From Bacteroidia bacterium (GTDB lineage Bacteria; Bacteroidota; Bacteroidia; B-17B0; Aurantibacillaceae), in NCBI GenBank assembly GCA_026003255.1, contig BPGX01000005.1:123454-187453 (forward strand): a stretch of 64,000 nt of DNA, in the 5' to 3' direction. Below, in pieces: positions 45,692 through 54,146 of the stretch. The notes under the pieces are model-generated. The model had not been told where the DNA came from and made no database searches. It saw only the letters and a program-made list of their open reading frames with translations. The position numbers and the translations under genes are program-made. How positions within the stretch are numbered: position 1 is the stretch's first letter; each line of letters starts with the position of its first letter.

Positions 45692-46084
45692 ATGAAAAAG
45701 CAAGAAACCATTGAAGATGCAAAAACTTATTTAGAAAATGCAAAAAGCATATTAAAAGAAAAAGCACAATTGGAAGGAGGTTATTACTCAAAACCAAAGT
45801 ATGTTAAAATGGCGGGTAATACTGCATGGAATGGTGTTTTAGTAGCATTGGATGTTTTGATGCATGAAAAAGGCATCAATAAGAAAGGTAGAAAAAATGT
45901 AGACGATTACAGAGATTTAATTGCAAGAGAAAATCTAAAGCTACTAAAAACTTTCAACTCTGCTTATAATCATCTTCATTTATTCATGGGTTATGATGGA
46001 GAATTAAATGCTCAAATTGCTAAAACTGGAATGAAATTAGCCGAAGAAATTATCCATTGGGTAGAAAAGAAAATTAAAAAATGA
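45692..46084 (+). CDS. DUF5618 (HEPN-like) protein
   Basis: 130 helical residues beginning TIEDAKTYLENAKSILKEKAQ, with the block KYVKMAGNTAWNGVLVALDVLM and a C-terminal RENLKLLKTFNSAYNHLHLFMGYDGELNAQ. It resembles the DUF5618 family, a HEPN-like helical bundle. The ATGA overlap with the next gene suggests a two-gene unit, as in toxin-antitoxin-type pairs, but no function is established. The HEPN RxxxxH motif is not convincing here. Confidence 0.75.
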   Translation: MKKQETIEDAKTYLENAKSILKEKAQLEGGYYSKPKYVKMAGNTAWNGVLVALDVLMHEKGINKKGRKNVDDYRDLIARENLKLLKTFNSAYNHLHLFMGYDGELNAQIAKTGMKLAEEIIHWVEKKIKK

Positions 46085-46341
46085 ATAGAGTTAGATGGAC
46101 ATATTTTCAGGAAGTATCTGTGCCCAAAAAATTCAAAGCTTATTTGTGGGATCATATTGAAGGGAAAGCACCGTTAGAAAAATTAATTTATAGAATTTTA
46201 ATTTATGGCTCCTTCAAAGATATAAAATGGCTCTACAAAAAGTATCCGGAAGAGTGTTTCACAATTGTAAATAAATATCCCGACATAAACAGAAGCGTAA
46301 AATTCTGGATAAAATACTGGCATTCTATTTCTCATGCATGA
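46081..46341 (+). CDS. Small protein paired with DUF5618, DUF6922-like
   Basis: 86 residues: RVRWTYFQEVSVPKKFKAYLWDHIEGKAPLE in two pieces, then LIYRILIYGSFKDIKWLYKKYP. The YLWD..., RIL.YG and KWL..YP pattern resembles the DUF6922 helix-turn-helix-like family that often precedes AbiEii-type nucleotidyltransferases. It overlaps the DUF5618 gene by 4 bases. An antitoxin-like or partner role is possible but only inferred. Confidence 0.65.
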   Translation: MNRVRWTYFQEVSVPKKFKAYLWDHIEGKAPLEKLIYRILIYGSFKDIKWLYKKYPEECFTIVNKYPDINRSVKFWIKYWHSISHA

Positions 46342-46443
46342 AAACACACTACAACGCATTATTACAACTTGCCATTAAAATTCACAATATATTCTCAAAA
46401 ATTAGTTAGCAGAAGGGACATCTATTAATTTAATTATAAACCT

Positions 46444-47346
46444 ATGAAAAAAAACATCTCAATTACAAGGAAGTTTTTTATGATGTGCTATGTATTAGTT
46501 TTTACTTCAACTATAATAGCACAGGATATGATCTTTAAAACAAATGGCGAAGTCATCGAAGGAAAAGTAGTTGAAATAACAGACCTTCTGGTAAAGTATA
46601 AAAAAATCAACATCCCCGGTAATGTGATTTATTCTATTGCAAAAAGCAATGTAAGTAAAATAGTATACGCCAATGGTAAAGAAGAAATAATAAATGCCAC
46701 AAATACGATATATCCTTATGCCTACCCGGAAGAATATGAAAAACTAAAATTTGATTCCATTGTTCGTAAAAAGAAAAATATCGTCGGATGGGACGCTGCT
46801 CAATTTATTTATGTCTCCGCCGGAATGGCGTACGAACGTTTCTTTGGAAAACTCTCTCAATTTTCTATTCGTATTCCATTTTCCTTTGGCTTCTATTACA
46901 TTGGCAATGACGATAATCTCATTATCAACGACAATAAATCATATAATTATTACAATGGTCAAAACGACAATTACTACATTTATCAAAAAGGAAAAATTTT
47001 CGGTTCTTCACTTGAATTCAACTATTATCCATTTGGAATGGGGAAACTTCGTTACTTTTTAGGATGCTATGCAGAATGGGGTTATTTTGCTTACAGAATA
47101 AAAAAAGAAATAAAAGTACAGGATCCTTATGGTGGTTATTATTTAACTTCCTATGTTGAACCTATGAGATATGATGGACAACATATTGCTGGTGGAATTA
47201 ACAATGGTTTTATTTACCACATTAATCAATGGCTTACCATAACCGGAAATTTTGGATTAGGATTAAAAAAAGATGAAACCGTTCTTGTAGGAGATAAAAT
47301 TCTCACTCAAGTTAAATTAAATCTCATTTTCGGAATTAAATTCTAA
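46444..47346 (+). CDS. Exported outer-membrane-like protein
   Basis: 300 residues with a signal-type N-terminus (FFMMCYVLVFTSTIIAQ). Residues ~27-80 carry the pattern TNGEVIEGKVVEITDLLVKYKKIN...SKIVYANGKEEII, also seen in the protein at 34676. The C-terminal ~180 residues are barrel-like (YVSAGMAYERFFGKLSQFSIRIPFSFGFYYIGND) and end KLNLIFGIKF. No function recognised. The next gene, 4 bases on, is also barrel-like. Confidence 0.75.
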   Translation: MKKNISITRKFFMMCYVLVFTSTIIAQDMIFKTNGEVIEGKVVEITDLLVKYKKINIPGNVIYSIAKSNVSKIVYANGKEEIINATNTIYPYAYPEEYEKLKFDSIVRKKKNIVGWDAAQFIYVSAGMAYERFFGKLSQFSIRIPFSFGFYYIGNDDNLIINDNKSYNYYNGQNDNYYIYQKGKIFGSSLEFNYYPFGMGKLRYFLGCYAEWGYFAYRIKKEIKVQDPYGGYYLTSYVEPMRYDGQHIAGGINNGFIYHINQWLTITGNFGLGLKKDETVLVGDKILTQVKLNLIFGIKF

Positions 47347-47350
47347 ATAT

Positions 47351-47995
47351 ATGAAATATCTATTATTAACAACAAGTAGTATTTTTCTCTACATTTCTAC
47401 TATTGCGCAATCTTTTACAGGCAATTCTTTACTCTTACACTTCAATGTAGGCATTGAAGCCCTGAATACAGAATACAACTACAAACTCATTAATACCAAT
47501 CTTGATACACTCATTAAAGATAAAGCCGCCAACTCTAATTACTTTCTGGGATTAGAATACGGACCTTTAAAATGGTTAGGCATTGGTCTCAAAGCAAAGG
47601 TTAATAAATATTTTACAGAAAAAGACAATTTAACAGGCACTACTCCGTCTGCCAATTCTTTTGATATTGCATTCACTATAAGAGCACATCTTTTTCGTGT
47701 AAAACACTTTGACCTACCATTAGGTGTTTCTATAGGCGGATCCTCATTAACCTACAATAACAATGACCCTAACAATCCTATTACGGTAAATGGAAAAGGA
47801 ACTTACTTTGATTTACACATACAACCTATGTTTTATTTCAAAAAATTTGGTTTCAATGCCTACGTCGGGCTACCAAGTATAAATTATTCAGACATGAGTA
47901 CCAGTGATGCCTTTCTTAATCAATATATCTTAATGAACTGGAAAGGAAAAGGTCTTATTTTAGGCATCGGCTTACAATACAGAATTCTGAACTAA
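47351..47995 (+). CDS. Exported outer-membrane-like protein
   Basis: 214 residues with signal peptide MKYLLLTTSSIFLYISTIAQ. The rest alternates hydrophobic strands (GNSLLLHFNVGIEALNTEYNYK, YFLGLEYGPLKWLGIGLKAKVN, FDIAFTIRAHLFRV) and ends GKGLILGIGLQYRILN, as in outer-membrane barrel families. Likely cotranscribed with the preceding gene. Function unknown. Confidence 0.72.
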   Translation: MKYLLLTTSSIFLYISTIAQSFTGNSLLLHFNVGIEALNTEYNYKLINTNLDTLIKDKAANSNYFLGLEYGPLKWLGIGLKAKVNKYFTEKDNLTGTTPSANSFDIAFTIRAHLFRVKHFDLPLGVSIGGSSLTYNNNDPNNPITVNGKGTYFDLHIQPMFYFKKFGFNAYVGLPSINYSDMSTSDAFLNQYILMNWKGKGLILGIGLQYRILN

Positions 47996-48051
47996 TTTTA
48001 ATTTAAACCAAATTATGCATTAGAAACTACATTATTCACAAGAGAGTGCTG

Positions 48052-48094
48052 CCCCTTCCATTTTATGGAAGATCCTTCCGTAAAACGGAAGGGG
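48052..48094. repeat. CCTTCC/GGAAGG double palindrome
   Basis: CCCCTTCCATTTTATGGAAG and CCTTCCGTAAAACGGAAGG lie back to back and can fold as two hairpins or one long cruciform. The same CTTCC palindrome core occurs in the tRNA tails of the GIY-YIG array (CCCTTCCGATTTCGGAAGGG) and near 56448. The whole 47996-48423 stretch is otherwise non-coding. Confidence 0.75.
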
Positions 48095-48283
48095 TTTATT
48101 CTTTATTCTCACAACTACTCTACAAAGGTGAAAGGGTGTAATTAAAAAATTCCTAAAAATCGCAGTGATAAAGGAATGATCAACATTTGAGGAATTTTTA
48201 ATGAATAACTGGGGTTTAAATTCATAACACAAAACTCAAAACCATATAAACTCTTAGTCACATAAAACTTGCAATTTAAAACA

Positions 48284-48357
48284 CATAGAATAAAATCTAT
48301 TTTTTTCTATTAATCTATGTGGTAAAAAAATAACTCACAACTTATAACTCATAACTA
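48284..48357 (+). repeat. Dispersed intergenic repeat (CATAG / AACTCATAACTC family), copy 2
   Basis: CACATAG, CTATTTTTTTCTAT, CTATGTGGTAAAAAAATAAC and AACTCATAACT follow in the same order as the copy before accC, again ending near the start of a gene (ruvA). Confidence 0.6.
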
Positions 48358-48402
48358 TAAAGTAGCCCATCACTTCTTTTTTCATTATATTTTTTTTCAA
48401 AT

Positions 48403-48410
48403 TATATTTG
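48403..48410 (+). promoter_or_regulatory. Bacteroidota -7 element TATATTTG before ruvA
   Basis: TATATTTG fits TAnnTTTG, 13 bases before the ruvA ATG. Confidence 0.55.
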
Positions 48411-48423
48411 CCAAAATTTTAAA

Positions 48424-49020
48424 ATGATAGATTACATTTTCGGGAAGCTTATTGAACTGAATCCTGCTTTTGTGATAATTGAAAATAACCAAATCGGTTA
48501 TAAATTTTTGATTTCTTTACAAAGCTATCAGTTTTTTCAAAACAAAACAGAAGTAAAAGTTTATACAGAAAGTATTTACCAACGGGATGAACTACCCAAG
48601 CATTATGGCTTTGCTACAAAAGAAGAAAGAGAAATTTTTCGGCATCTCATTTCTGTATCAGGTGTAGGCGGAAATTCAGCCATGTTGATGCTATCCTCTT
48701 TATCTCCTTCCGAAATTATTGGAGCCATAAATACCGCCAATGTTTCCTTACTGAAAAGTATCAAAGGAATTGGAGAAAAAACAGCCCAAAGAATTGTTGT
48801 GGACCTTAAAGGAAAATTAGGTAAGCACGAAGGTGGCATCGGACAAATTATACATACCGCAAATGACAAAATCAAAGAAGATACCCTGATGGCACTTGTA
48901 GCCCTCGGTTTTAATAAATCACAAGCAGAAAAAGCCATAGAAAAAACCATTTTACACAATAAAGAAGCCCTTTCTTCCGTTGAAATGCTTTTAAAAATCA
49001 CACTAAAAAACCTTCAATAA
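48424..49020 (+). CDS. ruvA: Holliday junction branch migration protein RuvA
   Basis: 198 residues. The OB-fold N-domain (MIDYIFGKLIELNPAFVII) is followed by two helix-hairpin-helix motifs, SVSGVGGNSAMLML near residue 78 and LLKSIKGIGEKTAQRIVVDLKGKL near residue 114, and the C-terminal RuvB-contact domain (TLMALVALGFNKSQAEKAI). It clamps Holliday junctions for RuvB. It ends 13 bases before sprA; ruvA-sprA adjacency is common in Bacteroidota. Confidence 0.97.
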   Translation: MIDYIFGKLIELNPAFVIIENNQIGYKFLISLQSYQFFQNKTEVKVYTESIYQRDELPKHYGFATKEEREIFRHLISVSGVGGNSAMLMLSSLSPSEIIGAINTANVSLLKSIKGIGEKTAQRIVVDLKGKLGKHEGGIGQIIHTANDKIKEDTLMALVALGFNKSQAEKAIEKTILHNKEALSSVEMLLKITLKNLQ

Positions 49021-49033
49021 ACCACTTTAACAA

Positions 49034-52000
49034 GTGAAAAACAGAGAAGTATTCAATATAGTTTTAGGTGCTCTAATCTCGTTTTTTGTACTTCTATCTT
49101 TATACAAAACCGATGCCTCTTACCGTTCCTATTCTGTTTTAGCACTTTCTCAAACTACACCAAAAGCATTGACACCTATTGACTCCCCTCCTCCTCTACC
49201 CTACAATTTTTCAGACAACAAAGGCGAAGAACCGATTTATAACGAACAACACAAACTTTACCTGAATAATCCTTCCAATATCAAAACCAATATTGAATAC
49301 GACCCTCAAGAAAAAAAATACAACATTCAACAAAAAATTGGTGATTATAGATACCGTCCTGATACTTACCTTGATGAACAGGAGTATCAGGATTATATGT
49401 TTAAAAAAGCGGTAAGAAACTACTGGCGTTCTAAAATTGCCGCCGAAGATTTAAATAAACCCAAAAAAGGTCTTATCCCTTCCCTTCAAATACAAAACGA
49501 ACTTTTTGATAGAATTTTTGGTGGAAATACCATTGATATAAGACCTACCGGAACAATTGAATTAATATTTGGTATCAACCGAATGAAAAACTTTAATCCC
49601 GCCATCCCTCAACGTCAACAAAAAATTACGAACTTCGACTTCAACATGCGTATCCAACTCAATCTTCTCGGAAAAATTGGTGAGAAATTCAAAATCAACA
49701 TGAATTACAATACCGAAGCCAATTTTGATTGGGAAAATCAAGTAAAACTCGATTGGGCCGGAGGTGAAGATGATATTCTCAAAAAAATTGAAGCAGGAAA
49801 TGTTACCTTACCTTTAAATAGCTCCCTCATTACCGGTAGTCAAAGTTTATTTGGTATTAAATTAACCACGCAATGGGGAAAATTAACCGCTACTACTGTT
49901 TTTGCCCAACAGCGTGGGAAAAGACAAGAAGTAACCGTACAAGGCGGCGCCCAAACCCAACCTTTTGTTATCACCGCCGACAATTACGAAGCCAATAAGC
50001 ACTTCTTTCTCTCCCATTTCTTTATGAAAAACTACGACAAATGGATGTCCACTCTTCCTGTAATTAACTCCCCTGTTGTCATTACAAAAGTAGAAGTATA
50101 TGTTCTTAATCAAACCGGAACTACTGACCAAAATAGAAATGTCGTCGCCTTTGAAGACCTCGGAGAAGATTCTACTGATGTATTTCCTTCTATGAAAAAT
50201 CCATCTTGCATTGCTAATCCTAATTATGTAGTTACTGATAGTAATGGAATTATACCCCACAACGGCGCTAACAATTTATACTACATCATTACCAACCCAG
50301 CTACCGGAATATTAAAAGACCGAAACAGCACCAATATCGCTGCTACTATAAAAAACGCTACCTCCAACTCCTGTAACTCCAGTGGTGAATACATGGTTCA
50401 ATCCCGTGATTTTGACATCATCTATAACGCCAGAAAACTCAATCCCTCCGAATATACTCTTAATCCAAGATTAGGTTACATATCCCTTAATCAAACCCTC
50501 AATAACGATCAGGTACTTGCTGTATCTTTCCAATATACCTACAATGGTAAAACCTATCAGGTTGGAGAATTTAGCGACCAATTTCCAGACAATAATAAAA
50601 TCCTTGTAACTAAATTACTAAAAGGTGCCAATGTGAACGTTCGTTATCCTACATGGAAATTGATGATGAAAAACGTTTACGCCATCGGTGCTTACAACAT
50701 CAATCCTCAAAACTTCAACCTACAAATTTATTACAACAACATTGAAACAGGCGTAGATATACCTTACATCCCTTACGGTGCAGTCAATGGCGACCTTCTC
50801 ATTCGTGTATTAGGATTAGACAACCTAACTGTCAATGGCGATAGACATTACGACGGCGTTTTTGACTTTCTTCCCGGTTACACCATCAATCCCGCCAACG
50901 GACGAATTTATTTTACATCAGTTGAACCATTTGGTTCTTATCTGAAATCAAAATTCAGTGCAACCGACTTTCCGAATGCCAATAAATACATCTTTCAGGA
51001 ACTCTACGACTCCTTAAAAGTTGCCGCACAGCAAATCCCTGAAAAAAACAGATACAAACTAAAAGGAACTTATACTTCTTCCTCAGGTTCAGAAATCACA
51101 TTAAATGCATTAAACATCCCACAAGGTGCAGTAGTCGTTACTGCCAATGGTGTCCGCCTTACCGAAAATGTAGATTATACTGTTGATTATACGCTCGGTA
51201 GAGTGAAAATCATCAATGATGGTTTATTAAACAGCGGCGCTCAAATAAAAGTATCGGTTGAAAGTAATTCACTATTCAACATTCAACAAAAAAGCTTAAT
51301 AGGTACACGGCTGGATTACAAAGTCAACCGCGATTTACTATTGGGCGGTACCTTTATGAGATATTCTGAGCGCCCCATGACTCAAAAAGTAACCTTTGGG
51401 GACGAACCTGTATCCAATATTATTTGGGGACTGGATTATAATTATAAAACTGAAGCACCATTTTTAACAAGATTATTAGATAAATTACCCCTTTTCAGCA
51501 CCAAGGAAAAAAGCTTTATCACCACACAAGGCGAATTTGCCCAACTCATCCCCGGCAATGCAGCCGCCATCAATCAAAACGGCGGAACATCCTATATTGA
51601 TGACTTTGAAGGAAGTGTAAGTTTTATCGATTTAAGAAGTCCACAATCCTGGAAATTAGCCAGTATTCCCCAGGGACAACCATCCATCTTCCCTGAAGCC
51701 AGCTTGAGCGACACCATAGCCACTAATTTTAACAGAGCAAAATTATCTTGGTACACTGTCGACCCTGCTCTTCAAAGACAACAACAAGACATCACCCCTT
51801 CATATTACAATAAAAATATCTATTCCAATAACTTTTACCGACAAGTATTGGAAACAGAACTCTTTCCACTCAAAACTCCACCGAATGGACAACCCGTCAT
51901 TTTACCAGTTCTTGACTTAGCATATTACCCAACAGAAAGAGGTCCCTATAACTTTGATATCAATCCTACACCTATTTCCGCGGGAATTGACCCAAACACC

Positions 52001-52849
52001 GGAAAACTTAAAAACCCCGAAAAAAGGTGGGCTGGAATCATGAGAAATCTAACTACTAATGACTTTTTCTCTGCTAATGTAGAATACATACAATTCTGGT
52101 TAATGGACCCTTTCAATTCCGATTACAACTCTTCTACCTATCCTGATATGGATGCCGGCAATCCACCTTCCGGCGAATTAATTATACATCTCGGTAATGT
52201 TTCAGAAGATATATTGAAAGACGGAAGAATGAGTTATGAAAACGGACTACCCGCTTCTTCATCAGCTACACAAAATTTACCTATCTCTCAAAGCAGTGTA
52301 GCAATAGTACCTTCCGTTCCACCTATTACTACTGCTTTTTCATCTGACCCTAATGACCGTGCCCAACAAGACGTTGGTTACGATGGTATGGACGATAACA
52401 AAGAAAAAGAACGATATAAATACCTACTTAGTCAAATTACAAGTGGCGGATTTAATACCTCTGCCCCACTCATACAGGAATTCCTAAACGACCCCGCTTC
52501 TGACAATTATCACTTCTTCCGTGGCGATGATTTTGACCAACAACAACTTAAAACTTTAGAACGTTATAAAAAATACAACAACCCACAGGGCAATTCCCCT
52601 ACCGAACAGCAATACAAAAATCAAAACAGCGGCGGCTATCCAACAGTGGCTACCAACATGCCCGATATTGAAGACCTTAACAGAGACAATACTTTAAGTG
52701 AAACAGAAAACTATTATGAATATAAAATTAAAATTTCTAAAAACGATATTTCTCCTACACGAGTTGGACAAAATTTTATTGTCAATAGTTTTGAAACTAC
52801 TGCGGATATTGAAGGTGTCAAAAAAAACAGTGAAATGGTATCAATTTAA
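49034..52849 (+). CDS. sprA: SprA N-terminal fragment
   Basis: 1271 residues, the longest open piece. It begins with a hydrophobic N-terminus (VFNIVLGALISFFVLLSLY), then the plug/N-domain (DTYLDEQEYQDYMFKKAVRNYW), barrel strands with polar loops (TGTIELIFGINRMKN, MRIQLNLLGKIGEKFKINMNYN) and the T9SS-specific SYIDDFEGS region near residue 855. The frame is lost after VKKNSEMVSI; one base fewer in the A8 run would carry it into the next piece. Confidence 0.93.
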   Translation: MKNREVFNIVLGALISFFVLLSLYKTDASYRSYSVLALSQTTPKALTPIDSPPPLPYNFSDNKGEEPIYNEQHKLYLNNPSNIKTNIEYDPQEKKYNIQQKIGDYRYRPDTYLDEQEYQDYMFKKAVRNYWRSKIAAEDLNKPKKGLIPSLQIQNELFDRIFGGNTIDIRPTGTIELIFGINRMKNFNPAIPQRQQKITNFDFNMRIQLNLLGKIGEKFKINMNYNTEANFDWENQVKLDWAGGEDDILKKIEAGNVTLPLNSSLITGSQSLFGIKLTTQWGKLTATTVFAQQRGKRQEVTVQGGAQTQPFVITADNYEANKHFFLSHFFMKNYDKWMSTLPVINSPVVITKVEVYVLNQTGTTDQNRNVVAFEDLGEDSTDVFPSMKNPSCIANPNYVVTDSNGIIPHNGANNLYYIITNPATGILKDRNSTNIAATIKNATSNSCNSSGEYMVQSRDFDIIYNARKLNPSEYTLNPRLGYISLNQTLNNDQVLAVSFQYTYNGKTYQVGEFSDQFPDNNKILVTKLLKGANVNVRYPTWKLMMKNVYAIGAYNINPQNFNLQIYYNNIETGVDIPYIPYGAVNGDLLIRVLGLDNLTVNGDRHYDGVFDFLPGYTINPANGRIYFTSVEPFGSYLKSKFSATDFPNANKYIFQELYDSLKVAAQQIPEKNRYKLKGTYTSSSGSEITLNALNIPQGAVVVTANGVRLTENVDYTVDYTLGRVKIINDGLLNSGAQIKVSVESNSLFNIQQKSLIGTRLDYKVNRDLLLGGTFMRYSERPMTQKVTFGDEPVSNIIWGLDYNYKTEAPFLTRLLDKLPLFSTKEKSFITTQGEFAQLIPGNAAAINQNGGTSYIDDFEGSVSFIDLRSPQSWKLASIPQGQPSIFPEASLSDTIATNFNRAKLSWYTVDPALQRQQQDITPSYYNKNIYSNNFYRQVLETELFPLKTPPNGQPVILPVLDLAYYPTERGPYNFDINPTPISAGIDPNTGKLKNPEKRWAGIMRNLTTNDFFSANVEYIQFWLMDPFNSDYNSSTYPDMDAGNPPSGELIIHLGNVSEDILKDGRMSYENGLPASSSATQNLPISQSSVAIVPSVPPITTAFSSDPNDRAQQDVGYDGMDDNKEKERYKYLLSQITSGGFNTSAPLIQEFLNDPASDNYHFFRGDDFDQQQLKTLERYKKYNNPQGNSPTEQQYKNQNSGGYPTVATNMPDIEDLNRDNTLSETENYYEYKIKISKNDISPTRVGQNFIVNSFETTADIEGVKKNSEMVSI

Positions 52850-54146
52850 AATTCCTGTTACCGAATTCCAGAAGGCTGTTGGAAACATTGAAGGATTCAA
52901 TTCTATTCGTTTTATGAGAATGTTAGTAAAGGGCTTTGACAAACCTGTTATCCTTCGCTTTGCAAGATTTGAACTCGTTCGCACCGATTGGAGAAGATAT
53001 CCCTATGATTTATCTAAACCCGGTGAATACATTGCTCACGACAACTCTAATACTTCTTTTGATGTTTCAGCAGTAAGTTTACAGGAAAATGGGACCAAAA
53101 CTCCTGTGAGTTATATAATGCCGACCCAGCATTCAGCAACAGCAAAATGTTCAAACAACTAACCTTGTACTACTCAATGAACAAGCCCTTCAAATGCGTG
53201 TTGTTAATCTTGAAGATGGCGACGCAAGAGCCATTTATAGAAACATTGAACTGGACGCACGAATGTTCAAAAAAATGAGAATGTTTGTACACGCTGAAAA
53301 AATCCCAACCGCTGATAACCTTCTCAAAGATGGCGACCTCACTCTATTCGTAAGATTAGGAACCGATTACAACGATAACTATTACGAATACGAACTTCCT
53401 TTGAAATTAACACCAGCCGGTAAATACGATAATAATTCCGATAATGAAAAATACATCGTCTGGCCAGAAGAAAACGAAGTTGTTATTGATTTTGACGAAT
53501 TAGTGAACCTCAAACAATCCCGCAATAGAACGTACGGCAATAGTTTTTGCCGGTAGTCAAAATGTCTACCAAATGACGGTTGGCACACGAACACTTTCCA
53601 TTCGGGGGAATCCCAATATTGGTACTATCAGAAGTATTATGGTGGGCATTAGAAATCCTAAAGACCCATCGATGCAATACCATAGTGCAGAAGTATGGAT
53701 AAACGAACTACGACTCACCGACTTCAATAACAAAGGCGGATGGGCGACTACTGGTAAATTACAAGCCCAACTTGCCGACCTTGGTACGGCTAATATCGCC
53801 GGTACTTATAGTACTTCCGTTTTTTTGGAAGTGTTGACAAAAAAATCAATGAACGAAGCAAAGAAACCAATCTCACATGGGATTTTTCAACTCAATTACA
53901 ACTCGGGAAATTTTTCCCGGAAAAATGGAAAGTAAGTGTTCCTTTCTACTACAATTATGGTGAAACAAGGATAATCCCACTCTTCAACCCCTTTGACCCT
54001 GATGTCAAAACAAAAGATATTCCTAAAAACGATTTCCTCAGTGATGCAGAAATTAAAAAAATGCAAAACGACGCTATGGACTATACTCGTCGAAAAGGAT
54101 TTAATTTTACTAATGTCAAAATTGAAGGTTTGAAAAACAAAAAAAA
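52820..54146 (+). pseudogene. sprA: SprA middle fragments (four frames)
   Basis: Pieces KTVKWYQFKIPVTEFQKAVG (ends 53162), then ALQMRVVNLEDGDARAIYRN (53194-53556), then VGTRTLSIRGNPNIGTIRS (53573-53935), then VDKKINERSKETNLTWDFST and NYGETRIIPLFNPFDPDVK. All are in the order and spacing expected for the SprA barrel. The segment 53936-54146 has no start codon of its own because it is the middle of the same protein. Confidence 0.8.

Noticed and set aside
48032..48232. 66-codon minus-strand ORF over the CTTCC palindromes
   Set aside because: Translation is driven by the palindromic repeat and AT-rich flank; no start context or homologous domain is seen.
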